A stretch of 64,000 bases of DNA from Chaetoderma sp. LZ-2023a (lineage: Eukaryota; Mollusca; Caudofoveata; Chaetodermatida; Chaetodermatidae), in the NCBI GenBank assembly GCA_034401795.1, contig CM067369.1:93685712-93749711 (forward strand). Reading direction: 5' to 3'. A program made the position numbers and the translations under genes. Position 1 is the first letter of the stretch, and the number at the start of each line of letters is the position of its first letter. This document shows, in pieces, positions 53,244 to 64,000 of this stretch. Below the pieces are notes generated by a model. That model was not told the DNA's origin and did not search any database. It saw only the letters and a program-made list of their open reading frames with translations.

Positions 53244-53769
53244 ATCATAATAATAATAATGATGCACTATTACTGCTATCGCGACTACTGCTAATTTCAA
53301 ACGAGCGCTATTACTAAAGAGCAACCTACGGGTTGAGCTGGAGTATTTGGTGTACTTGGCCCCATCGGCATTCCTTCTCACCCACCCACCCTCCTCACTT
53401 CCCCCACCCATCCCCACCCCTCAAATACAAAAATCTCATCTCAATAACTAAAAGGAACAAGTACACATATTGATGCAATGTATCAATGGTAAATAGCGTG
53501 CCCGGAGGTTATTATAATTCTGAGAATAAACTCAACTGTTTCTTGAAAAAATGAAGCTATGTAAAGGCATACAAACCGCTTATGACAAAAATATACGCGG
53601 ACAATAAACACAAAAGAAGGAATATTTCTTGCAAAAAGATATGGGCAGTATTAGCTATGGGCTAGGAAAAGCAGCTAATATTTTTGGTCAGTCCATCAAT
53701 TTTTCCATCCATCCTTTTCTCCAGGCCAAACTCCTTAACAGAGAGAGGAACAGACAAAATTAAGAGCAA

Positions 53770-54270
53770 CCAGTGATGCGAAAATCGCACTACTGCATCA
53801 ACAGAGCGTAAGCCGCGTAACAGATCAAATTTGGGTCATTAGGTATCAACAACTTGTAAAGATAAAGAAAGCAATAGAACTGGCAACCCAGTCAGTAGAA
53901 AATCAGCGCAAGAAGCAGTACAGACCCTGACACCCATTCAAACATATTAAAGAAAAACTGTAAAGAATATTTTAAACCTAAATCTTGATACCTTCTTAAA
54001 CAGACGTGAAGAGCTTATTACCCGGAAATATATTGGTGAAATATATACACTGCAATGCCAATGAAATGCACAAAGCAAGCATATTTTTGATGCAATACAG
54101 GACCCCGATCTGTACCGACATAACCTTTTCAACAAAGTTAAGTGGCCAGGATAGAACCAATACCGTGAACCTAGTTTTCTCCAAGGAAAATGATATAGTA
54201 GAAAACATTCTGACTGAAGACCCAGTGGGAAACAGCCACGACATCGTGATCTGTTTCATTTAGTTATCAT
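53770..54270 (+). pseudogene. LINE endonuclease fragment
   Basis: NTVNLVFSKENDIVENILT followed by GNSHDIVICF (about 54160-54260) resembles the end of LINE apurinic endonucleases, where a DLVF motif precedes an acidic stretch and a (S)DH box. The upstream part is poorly legible. Confidence 0.45.
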
Positions 54271-54699
54271 ACCTATTAAACGATATCGTTACTGGAAACA
54301 GTGACAAACTATTAAATCAAATATTTTTGCTCGACAAAAAGGCCAAAATCGGCCTTAACCATTGTAATGATGACGATCTTGTTGACCATATGTGCAAATG
54401 TTAGGGTATTAGCCTGATAAGTCAGGTTCTACCAGTACACGCAGCTAATAATATGGGATATATAGAAATACTTTCACAATACTATAATAAATATTTGGTG
54501 GTAGAATTATTACAATATTTCGCACAGCACAAGAACATAGTGAGTACACATGGACTTATGTTCGAAAACTGGCTACAAGGCATGTAGAGATATTCTGGTA
54601 CCGAATATAGTACATTATTGGAATTTGACAATGGTGTGCCACTACTAAATTGCATATGACGACATTACTGTATAGTAAACATTTTTAAAACCTTTTATA

Positions 54700-55775
54700 C
54701 TTTATTAGCGTATTCATATACGTATCTAACCATTTGGGTGAACGTCTGGGGTCGAACCTATTGCAAACAGTGTGGTACAGAAAATCGTTGATCTGACAGA
54801 ATTTGCGCCAATTTTCGGTATGGAATTGTGTACTATGAAATTACGTTCCTGTAGAATTTTTTTAAATTCGGAATACAACTAGCATATTTCCTATAAGTAT
54901 TTGTGGGTGAAATTCTGGGAGTGAACGTATTGCAATGAAAACAATGAATTATCCTAAGTTTGAGCTTATTTATGTTATGAAATTTTGAAATCTCACTACG
55001 TCGTAAGCTTATGCCCATACCTATCTAAACATATGGGTGATATTCTGGGCCGAACCCATTATGAGCGATATGTCAGGACATATCGACACCTATCTGAATG
55101 TGGTGAATGTGAACCAACCATATTACAATGGGGCCATATGGCGAATATGTAACTACATATTACCAAATTACTTGATGGTAGAATCGTGCAAAAGCAGTAG
55201 TACATATCCAGTTATATACAGCTATATGTAAAAAAATTGATTACAAACCGAGAACTGAGATTCTAATACTGAATACAGTAAATTGTTGGCATTTGACAAC
55301 TGTCCGTGGCTACTAAATTGAATATTACGAAATTACTACGTGGTAGAAAACTCAAGATTCATTAGCGTATTCATATCCCTATCTAACCATATGGTTGAAA
55401 TTATGTAGCCACACATATTGCAGACGGTAGGGTATTGAAAACCACAGATCTGCCAACATTGGAACAAATTTTTGCGATGAAATCGCATACTACGAAAATA
55501 CTTCACGTTCAAATTCTTTTAAATTCCCAATGTAACTAGCATATTCAAACTCCTATACGTCTATGTGAGCGAAGTTCTGGAACCGACCATATTACGGAAA
55601 GTAGGGCACAGAAAACCACGAATACACCATCATTTTGCGTATTAAAATTACTTCATCTAGAATTTGTTAGATTCGGAATCTAACTAGCTTATTAAAGCTC
55701 AAGTCTATGTGGGGTAAATTATGGGGCTGAACATACTACAGACAATAGGGCACTGAAAACTGTGGTGGTTTATTA
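54700..55775. repeat. Degenerate satellite-like array, about 130-180 bp unit
   Basis: The phrase GGGTGAAATTCTGGGGCCGAA-like recurs at about 54740, 54904, 55032, 55390, 55566 and 55708, each followed by GTAGGGCACTGAAAACCACG-like and ACGAAATTACTTCATGGTAG-like text. Strongly diverged units; no ORF. Confidence 0.75.
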
Positions 55776-55779
55776 ATAC

Positions 55780-56160
55780 AATGAACTTTTCCAGTTTAGC
55801 TATGCCCGCCCATCTCTAGCTAAACTCCACCCATACCACTCTCGAGTTGGGATCGATGGATTTCTGAACTACTAGATGATAAATTTCAAGAAAACTTTAC
55901 AGGTAAGCTGTGGAATATTTTGACACTAAATTGACTGGGTCCTGTTGCTGCCATGCGGCCAGTCAAATTACTTTCAAAATATTCAACAGCATTTTTATTA
56001 AATAACAAAAACATACAATTCGTACAACGTGTCAGATTATTAAGCATATAAGATGGACTAAATCAAGTCAGTCATGACGTCATTATTATGATGTTATCCT
56101 ATGCGTCACTTAATTAATTACGACGTCATATGACGTAATATAATGGATAGACAACCTGAA
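55780..56160 (+). mobile_element. MITE-B element with palindrome and CRE-like sites
   Basis: CTCTAGCTAAACTCCACCC edge, palindrome 55898-55990 (AAATTGACTGGGTCCTGTTG / GGCCAGTCAAATTA), then several TGACGTCA-type sites (56070-56135). Confidence 0.65.
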
Positions 56161-56400
56161 AAGGCCCATTAGCAAGTGGTATTAATTACCCTCGCTCCGT
56201 CAGAGGATGAGTGTATTGTATTCGGGTCTATGTGCGTCCGGGATGGCAAGGGTCTACAATCTATGATTGGCCTTGTTAAAATGTGACCTATAAATGCGGG
56301 TGCTCTCTTAATACAAGTGGTCCATATTGTGTGGACCACGCATTAACAAGTGGCATTAGCCCTGTAATGCTCAATTTGCTCATGCCAATTTCAATAGAGG

Positions 56401-59194
56401 GATCCATTTCTAGGTATTCCACGCCTATTTCTAGCTAAGCTCCACCCCTTTTTTGCGTGTTGGAATCGATGTCTATATATACGCTGAATAATGAATTCCC
56501 AGACTTCCAATTTCAAGGTAACTATACAGGTAAGCTGATAACTATTTTGAAACTAATTTGACGGGGTGCAACGAAAACCACGAATCGGCCTAAATTTGAG
56601 CCTAAATTATTTCATGGTAGATAGTTTTAAATCTCACTACTCCGTAAGCGTATGCCTATACCTATCTAAACATATGGGTGACATTCTGGGGCCGAACCCA
56701 TTATGAGCGATATGCCAGGACATACCGACACCTATCTGAATGTGAACCAACCATATTATAATGGGGCCATACGGCGAATATGCAACCACCTACGATGAGA
56801 TTACTTGATGGTAGAATTGTGCAAAAGCACTGGATCATATTGAGTTATATACATCCATATATAAAAAAAGTATTACAAATCAAGAACAGATACTGAATAT
56901 AATAAATTTTTGGCATTTGACAACTGTCTGTGGCTACTAAATTGAATATTACGAAATTACTACGTGGTAGAAAACTCAAGATTCATTAGCGTATTCATAT
57001 CGTTATCTAACCATATCAGTGAAATTATGTGGCCAAACCTTTTGCAGACAGTAGGGCATTGAAAATCCGCAGATCTGCCAAAATTGAAACGAATTTACGC
57101 AATGAAATCGTATACTACGAAATTACTTCACGGTCGAATTTTTTTAAATTCCCAATATACCTATCGTATTCAAATCCCTCTACGTCTATGTGAGTGAAGT
57201 TCTGAAGCCGACCATATTACATACAGACAGTAGGGTACCGAAAAGCACGAAAAACTCAACATTTAAGCCAATTTTTGCCTAATAAAATTATTTCAGCTAG
57301 AATTTGTTAGATTCGGAATATACCTAGTATATTAAAGCTCAAGTCTATGTAGGTGAAATTATGGGGCTAAACATAGCACAGACAATAAGGCACTGAAAAC
57401 TGTGAATCACCGGAGACTTAGCAGATTTTTGTCGGTATGAAATTGTGCACTACGAAATTACTTCATGGTAAAATTTTGTTTAACCTCAATCCATTACTTC
57501 ACTAGTGTATTGATATACCTATCTAACCATATGGTTGAAATTCTGTGGCCGAATGTCCTGTAGACGTTCTTAACTTAGCACATGCATAGGCCTACACTTT
57601 CGGTTGATTTCTGTATTCAACAATATGCTACAATATTATTGACAGCAGTTTTGACTGGAAATTTAGAACATTGGTATAGTCTATCGATACTGCTACATAA
57701 TTGCATTGGTCCTACACGGATTTATTTATTCCCACGGATGGATTAAAGACAAAAGGATACTACTAATAATCACACATCCATTATTCATTCATATCCCGCG
57801 AGTTCTCTTTCGATACGAGATCGAGAAATGTATATCGTATGTAGGGGCCTATTGAGTAGCTTTTGACGTAGCGATTTCACGATCCACAGTGTTGCTTTTA
57901 CAGTCTGCTACGGAGATAGACTGGGCCCCGGTCTGTCTGGTCCGAAGTTGAGTCTGTGTAACAGTCTAGTCGTTCTGATAACGTAAGAAAATGACCGGTC
58001 ATTACATTAGAGGTGCAACAAATATGAATCATACTATAATACAATACGGGAAAGGTTAAACAGACATGGTACATCATCGTCGTCCTAATAATTTATTAAC
58101 TCTGTATTACCTAAATTGAGTCAAGAATATATAAAAAAATTTGGTTATTGAGTGCCTATTTGCAGGCCAATAGACGACTGTTTTGAAGAGTTACTATTGG
58201 AATGACTGGCTCAATTATCGAGCCAGTCATTTCAGTGGTGAATTTTCGAAAACGATCTTCTCTTGACCTACAAATAAACATCCTCAAGATCACTGTAGAG
58301 GTCGGTTTTTTGGCGGCCTTCTAATGAAAGGGTTAAAATACATTAAGAGAAGATGATAGGCTTACATGGGCAGTCGTTGTCGTTGCAATACTTAATACAG
58401 GTCTATGATAGCAACACGTAGGTGGGTAGGGTGGGGTGGGCTACCAGTCAAAGTATTAAAAAGATATTCGTATAGTTGTCTTTATCTGAGATATTGAAAT
58501 TTCGGTGTTAAACATTCTAAAGGATTTTGTTAGTAAACACACAATTGTGCCCAAGTAAGTCACATCTTGGTGGCGGTTGCTTGAAATGACTTCCATAGGC
58601 CTAACGTTAGTCAATCGGTCACTGAATCCGGATGGTATATAAGTACATTAATACCGCGCTCGTGTTGGTATCTATGAATCTCTGAGCTTCTTGACTATCA
58701 ATTACCAGAAAACTATACAGGTAAGGTGTTGACTATTTTGAAACCAATTTGACTGGGTGCTGTTGCTGCTTGTGGCAGTAACATCGCCCAGTCAAATTAG
58801 TTTCAAAATAAAAATAGTCACCAGCATGTTTTGTAAATAGCAGAGACATACAATTCGTACAACGTGTCGGACTATTAAGCATTTAAGACGGACTAAATTG
58901 AGTCAGTCATGACGTCATGATTATGACGTCATCCTATACGTCACGTCGTTGATTATGACATCATATGACGTAATATGAAGGATAGACAACATGAAAATGC
59001 CCATTAGCAAGTGGTATTAATTATCCTCCCTCCGTCAGAGGACGAGTACATTGTATACAGGGCAACAATCTATGTTTGGCCTTGTTAAAATATGTGACCT
59101 ATAAATATGGGTGATCCATATTGTGTGGGCCACGCATTACCAAGTGGAATTAGCCATGTAATGCTCAATTTGCTCATGACAATTTCAATAGAGG
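56401..59194. repeat. Tandem duplication, copy 1 (2794 bp)
   Basis: Nearly identical to the next 2786 bp. Differences I noticed are a 4-nt indel near 57720, GTG/absence near 57405, and A- or T-run length changes. It contains more satellite-like units, one MITE-A (about 58150-58340), one MITE-B palindrome (58719-58826) and a CRE cluster (58910-58976). No gene. Confidence 0.9.
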
Positions 59195-61980
59195 GATCCA
59201 TTTCTAGGTATTCCACGCCTATTTCTAGCTAAGCTCCACCCCTTTTTTGCGTGTTGGAATCGATGTCTATATATACGCTGAATAATGAATTCCCAGACTT
59301 CCAATTTCAAGGTAAATATACAGGTAAGCTGATAACTATTTTGAAACTAATTTGACGGGGTGCAACGAAAACCACGAATCGGCCTAAATTTGAGCCTAAA
59401 TTATTTCATGGTAGATAGTTTTAAATCTCACTACTCCGTAAGCGTATGCCTATACCTATCTAAACATATGGGTGACATTCTGGGGCCGAACCCATTATGA
59501 GCGATATGCCAGGACATACCGACACCTATCTGAATGTGAACCAACCATATTATAATGGGGCCATACGGCGAATATGTAACCACCTACGATGAGATTACTT
59601 GATGGTAGAATTGTGCAAAAGCACTGGATCATATTGAGTTATATACATCCATATATAAAAATTATTACAAATCAAGAACAGATACTGAATATAATAAATT
59701 GTTGGCATTTGACAACTGTCTGTGTCTACTAAATTGAATATTACGAAATTACTACGTGGTAGAAAACTCAAGATTCATTAGCGTGTTCATATCGTTATCT
59801 AACCATATCAGTGAAATTATGTGGCCAAACCTATTGCAGACAGTAGGGCATTGAAAATCCGCAGATCTGCCAAAATTGAAACGAATTTACGCAATGAAAT
59901 CGTATACTACGAAATTACTTCACGGTCGAATTTTTTTAAATTCCCAATATACCTATCGTATTCAAATCCCTCTACGTCTATGTGAGTGAAGTTCTGAAGC
60001 CGACCATATTACATACAGACAGTAGGGTACCGAAAAGCACGAAAAACTCAACATTTAAGCCAATTTTTGCCTAATAAAATTATTTCAGCTAGAATTTGTT
60101 AGATTCGGAATATACCTAGTATATTAAAGCTCAAGTCTATGTAGGTGAAATTATGGGGCTAAACATAGCACAGACAATAAGGCACTGAAAACTGAATCAC
60201 CGGAGACTTAGCAGATTTTTGTCGGTATGAAATTGTGCACTACGAAATTACTTCATGGTAAAATTTTGTTTAACCTCAATCCATTACTTCACTAGTGTAT
60301 TGATATACCTATCTAACCATATGGTTGAAATTCTGTGGCCGAATGTCCTGTAGACGTTCTTAACTTAGCACATGCATAGGCCTACACTTTCGGTTGATTT
60401 CTGTATTCAACAATATGCTACAATATTATTGACAGCAGTTTTGACTGGAAATTTAGAACATTGGTATAGTCTATCGATACTGCTACATAATTGCATTGGT
60501 CCTACACGGATTTATTCCCACGGATGGATTAAAGACAAAAGGATACTACTAATAATCACACATCCATTATTCATTCATATCCCGCGAGTTCTCTTTCGAT
60601 ACGAGATCGAGAAATGTATATCGTATGTAGGGGCCTATTGAGTAGCTTTTGACGTAGCGATTTCACGATCCACAGTGTTGCTTTTACAGTCTGCTACGGA
60701 GATAGACTGGGCCCCGGTCTGTCTGGTCCGAAGTTGAGTCTGTGTAACAGTCTAGTCGTTCTGATAACGTAAGAAAATGACCGGTCATTACATTAGAGGT
60801 GCAACAAATATGAATCATACTATAATACAATACGGGAAAGGTTAAACAGACATGGTACATCATCGTCGTCCTAATAATTTATTAACTCTGTATTACCTAA
60901 ATTGAGTCAAGAATATATAAAAAAAATCTGGTTATTGAGTGCCTATTTGCAGGCCAATAGACGACTGTTTTGAAGAGTTACTATTGGAATGACTGGCTCA
61001 ATTATCGAGCCAGTCATTTCAGTGGTGAATTTTCGAAAACGATCTTCTCTTGACCTACAAATAAACATCCTCAAGATCACTGTAGAGGTCGGTTTTTGGC
61101 GGCCTTCTAATGAAAGGGTTAAAATACATTAAGAGAAGATGATAGGCTTACATGGGCAGTCGTTGTCGTTGCAATACTTAATACAGGTCTATGATAGCAA
61201 CACGTAGGTGGGTAGGGTGGGGTGGGCTACCAGTCAAAGTATTAAAAAGATATTCGTATAGTTGTCTTTATCTGAGATATTGAAATTTCGGTGTTAAACA
61301 TTCTAAAGGATTTTGTTAGTAAACACACAATTGTGCCCAAGTAAGTCACATCTTGGTGGCGGTTGCTTGAAATGACTTCCATAGGCCTAACGTTAGTCAA
61401 TCGGTCACTGAATCCGGATGGTATATAAGTACATTAATACCGCGCTCGTGTTGGTATCTATGAATCTCTGAGCTTCTTGACTATCAATTACCAGAAAACT
61501 ATACAGGTAAGGTGTTGACTATTTTGAAACCAATTTGACTGGGTGCTGTTGCTGCTTGTGGCAGTAACATCGCCCAGTCAAATTAGTTTCAAAATAAAAA
61601 TAGTCACCAGCATGTTTTGTAAATAGCAGAGACATACAATTCGTACAACGTGTCGGACTATTAAGCATTTAAGACGGACTAAATTGAGTCAGTCATGACG
61701 TCATGATTATGACGTCATCCTATACGTCACGTCGTTGATTATGACATCATATGACGTAATATGAAGGATAGACAACATGAAAATGCCCATTAGCAAGTGG
61801 TATTAATTATCCTCCCTCCGTCAGAGGACGAGTACATTGTATACAGGGCAACAATCTATGTTTGGCCTTGTTAAAATATGTGACCTATAAATATGGGTGA
61901 TCCATATTGTGTGGGCCACGCATTACCAAGTGGAATTAGCCATGTAATGCTCAATTTGCTCATGACAATTTCAATAGAGA
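59195..61980. repeat. Tandem duplication, copy 2 (2786 bp)
   Basis: Direct repeat of copy 1 in the same order: MITE-A at about 60945-61125, MITE-B palindrome at 61501-61612, CRE cluster at about 61696-61762. A small frame at 60372-60641 is open here only because of the 4-nt indel, so it is not a gene. Confidence 0.9.
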
Positions 61981-62370
61981 GATCCATTTCTAGGTATGCC
62001 ACGCATATTTCTAGCTAAGCTCCACCCCTTTTTTGCGTGTTGGAATCGATGTATATAGACGCTGTATAATGAATTCCCAGACTTCCAATTTCAAGTTAAC
62101 TATACAGGTAAGCTGATGACTATTTTGAAACTAATTTGACTGGTTGCTTTTAAAGGTTTGCTGCCTCTGGCCGCAACAATGCCAGGTCAAATTAGTTTAA
62201 AATATTCAACAGCATGTTGATTAAATAGTAAAGACGTGCAATTCGCATACTTGACTGGCTATTCAATGTTCCTGGTGGAGCTAGATACGTCATTCATTAC
62301 ACATTTTGATTGTGACGTCCAGCTACATCTGACCTAAATAATTATGACGTCATATACAGAAAAATCCATT
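61981..62370. repeat. Partial third unit, diverged (MITE-B with palindrome 62101-62215)
   Basis: Starts with the same GATCCATTTCTAGGTAT as the two copies, but carries several substitutions and soon departs. It then continues with an intact palindrome and TGACGTC sites. Confidence 0.75.
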
Positions 62371-62384
62371 ATCATAGAAAATGT

Positions 62385-62585
62385 CCTATGTCTAATTGCC
62401 GTCCAAGAGACCATTGTGGTTTTTCTTTTGCAATTTACTACTGGAATTATAGGATCGGTTAACCAACCAGTCTTTCCAGTGGTAAACTTTCAAAACAAGT
62501 TCCCCGGCGAGTAGCAAATGCAAATGGACATTTCTCACGATCACCGCAAGAAGCCATTTGTGGTCAGTTTGATAGAGTGCTAAAG
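62385..62585. mobile_element. Foldback MITE-A copy, diverged
   Basis: TTTACTACTGGAATTATAGGATCGG / CCAACCAGTCTTTCCAGTGGTAAA arms meet near 62460; GCAAATGGACATTTC follows. Confidence 0.65.
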
Positions 62586-63055
62586 TGGACATATAAGAGA
62601 CGCCGCGAGTGAGCGTGTGCTTGAGTACTTTCATCTGCAGAAGGAATGATAAACATGTTTTGTAAGCAGTCCTCCAGCAACAGAAGAGTACTTATTTAGA
62701 GTAGTTATTTGTGGAGTTCCGTTGGCTGTTTATTAAAATAATTAAGTGGTCATCGTCGCCCAAACTCTATTACAGTCGGACCAGAACAAATAAGAGAACT
62801 CGCCATGAATCGCGCGCATGAAGATAATAATCATGAGATCTCCAGCAATCTAAAAATAGAGCCGTGTCTTCGCGCCGAGAATTATTAGATCTCGTGTTAA
62901 TGGAGATCTCACGAGACACAGCCCCACAAACCCCTGCGCGAAATGGCCGCGCCTATAGGCAATTCTAGACAGCAATAAATAGATGTATTGTATCATTTGT
63001 TCTTTTCTCTTTTTTCTATGTCTACTTAACTCAGTACCGCATCTGTACATCACAG

Positions 63056-63222
<167 letters not shown>

Positions 63223-63236
63223 TTTAATATTAGGTG

Positions 63237-63370
63237 TCCGCCTTCACTCTAGGCAACAAAGTCATTCGCAAGCACTTTTTCGCTAACAGAGTGGTACCAC
63301 AGTGGAATTCACTACCAGCTACAATAGTCGAAGCAACAATACTTGAATTATTCAAAAGCAAACTATAGAT
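63237..63370 (+). pseudogene. LINE ORF2 C-terminal fragment
   Basis: FTLGNKVIRKHFFANRVVPQ, then WNSLPATIVEA...LFKSKL and a stop. The FFxxRVVxxWNSLP phrase closes many LINE polyproteins. It abuts the microsatellite. Confidence 0.65.
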
Positions 63371-63950
63371 ATCTACTTCAAAGAAAGCTCATTTGAATTC
63401 GACTGAACAGGCATATGTATACCAGCCCAACACAAAGTCATACTGAAATTGTTCCAATACAGTGGACCTGTCTTGGAGTAGGCTGTGCATCAACAATAAC
63501 TTGCTCTGTAGCGATTTCAATTATCGATAGATTAGTCTCTGCTTCCACGTCCGCATGTTGTGGTAGCATGACGATCTGCATGACCTGATTATATTGGCAG
63601 GGCATCGTTCTGGGCCTCTGATTAATGTAAACACCTTTCTACCTCGAACCAACCCAGATAGCATATGTAGACGTTGGGCCAATGTTGAGAATTTTACAGT
63701 AAATCAACCAAAATCATATACCTATCTACAAAGCATGAAACTAAAGGATATTACGACTCACTCAGTGGCGGTGAACCATGGAGGAAAAGTTAAATCCTGG
63801 GCTCACTGCTTTGGAGTACTGCTGACATTGTTGCATGCTGCACCATGGGGAACATAGCTTTCCAGTCCTTACGTTTCCATACTCCAGATGCGGGCGTACC
63901 AGGCTTTTATAGGATACTTAAATAAATAAAGAATTGAGTAGAAGACATGA

Positions 63951-64000
63951 TTGTGTGTGCGTGTGCGTGTGCGTGTGCGTGTGCGTGTGCGTGTGCGCGT
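63951..64000. repeat. (GTGTGC)n microsatellite, runs off the window
   Basis: At least seven hexamer units at the right edge. Confidence 0.9.

Noticed and set aside
53091-53417. Poly-Val and poly-Tyr open frames on both strands
   Set aside because: Produced by the (ACT)n microsatellite at 53162-53243.
60372-60641. An 89-codon frame in duplication copy 2
   Set aside because: The same place in copy 1 has a 4-nt insertion that closes it; there is no domain.
63594-63857. An 87-codon frame near the right edge
   Set aside because: No domain and no ATG context of note; it sits between LINE debris and a microsatellite.

Overview
The window looks like animal nuclear DNA, most likely from a marine invertebrate and plausibly a bivalve mollusc. 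The evidence is one spliced host gene in small exons with GT/AG introns, a dense load of DIRS-type tyrosine-recombinase retrotransposons, a Tc1/mariner and a hAT-like DNA transposon, Penelope-like and non-LTR fragments, foldback MITEs and microsatellites. The species is an inference from repeat style. No prokaryotic gene organisation is present.

Layout. 1-6037: a DIRS element (E1, left end outside the window) with an intact gag-like frame, an RT/RNase H frame and a tyrosine recombinase. 6220-9349: a hAT-like element without transposase, hosting a complete Tc1/mariner element (6304-7948) with an intact DD34E transposase. 9931-30076: a 20-kb nest of three DIRS elements. The outer element E2 is split first by E2b (10995-17330, a second DIRS family) and then by E3 (22526-29545, same family as E1). 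30142-34300: the last four coding exons of a HAUS8 (augmin subunit 8) homologue, whose first visible exon begins only 65 bp after the end of the nest. 34600-40100: tandem repeats, a Penelope-like GIY-YIG fragment between inverted arms, a C2H2-finger ORF, hairpin MITEs. 40103-46474: a second, decayed copy (B) of the E2b family. 46475-49100: a phased promoter-like array, a Penelope fragment and a minus-strand LINE fragment. 50085-54270: decayed non-LTR retrotransposon pieces. 54700-62370: AT-rich satellite-like repeats and a near-identical 2.79-kb tandem duplication. 62385-64000: MITE, microsatellites and one more LINE 3' end.

How the parts relate. Both DIRS families have the same plan: gag-like ORF with a seven-cysteine module directly behind a probable intron, RT/RNase H/C-terminal domain, an overlapping tyrosine recombinase in another frame, inverted terminal repeats and an internal complementary region carrying the two element ends joined. 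Comparing copies exposes the inactivating lesions. No DIRS copy here is fully intact, although E1 is close. The only cellular gene I can support is the HAUS8 homologue; its 5' exons are not recognisable in the window.
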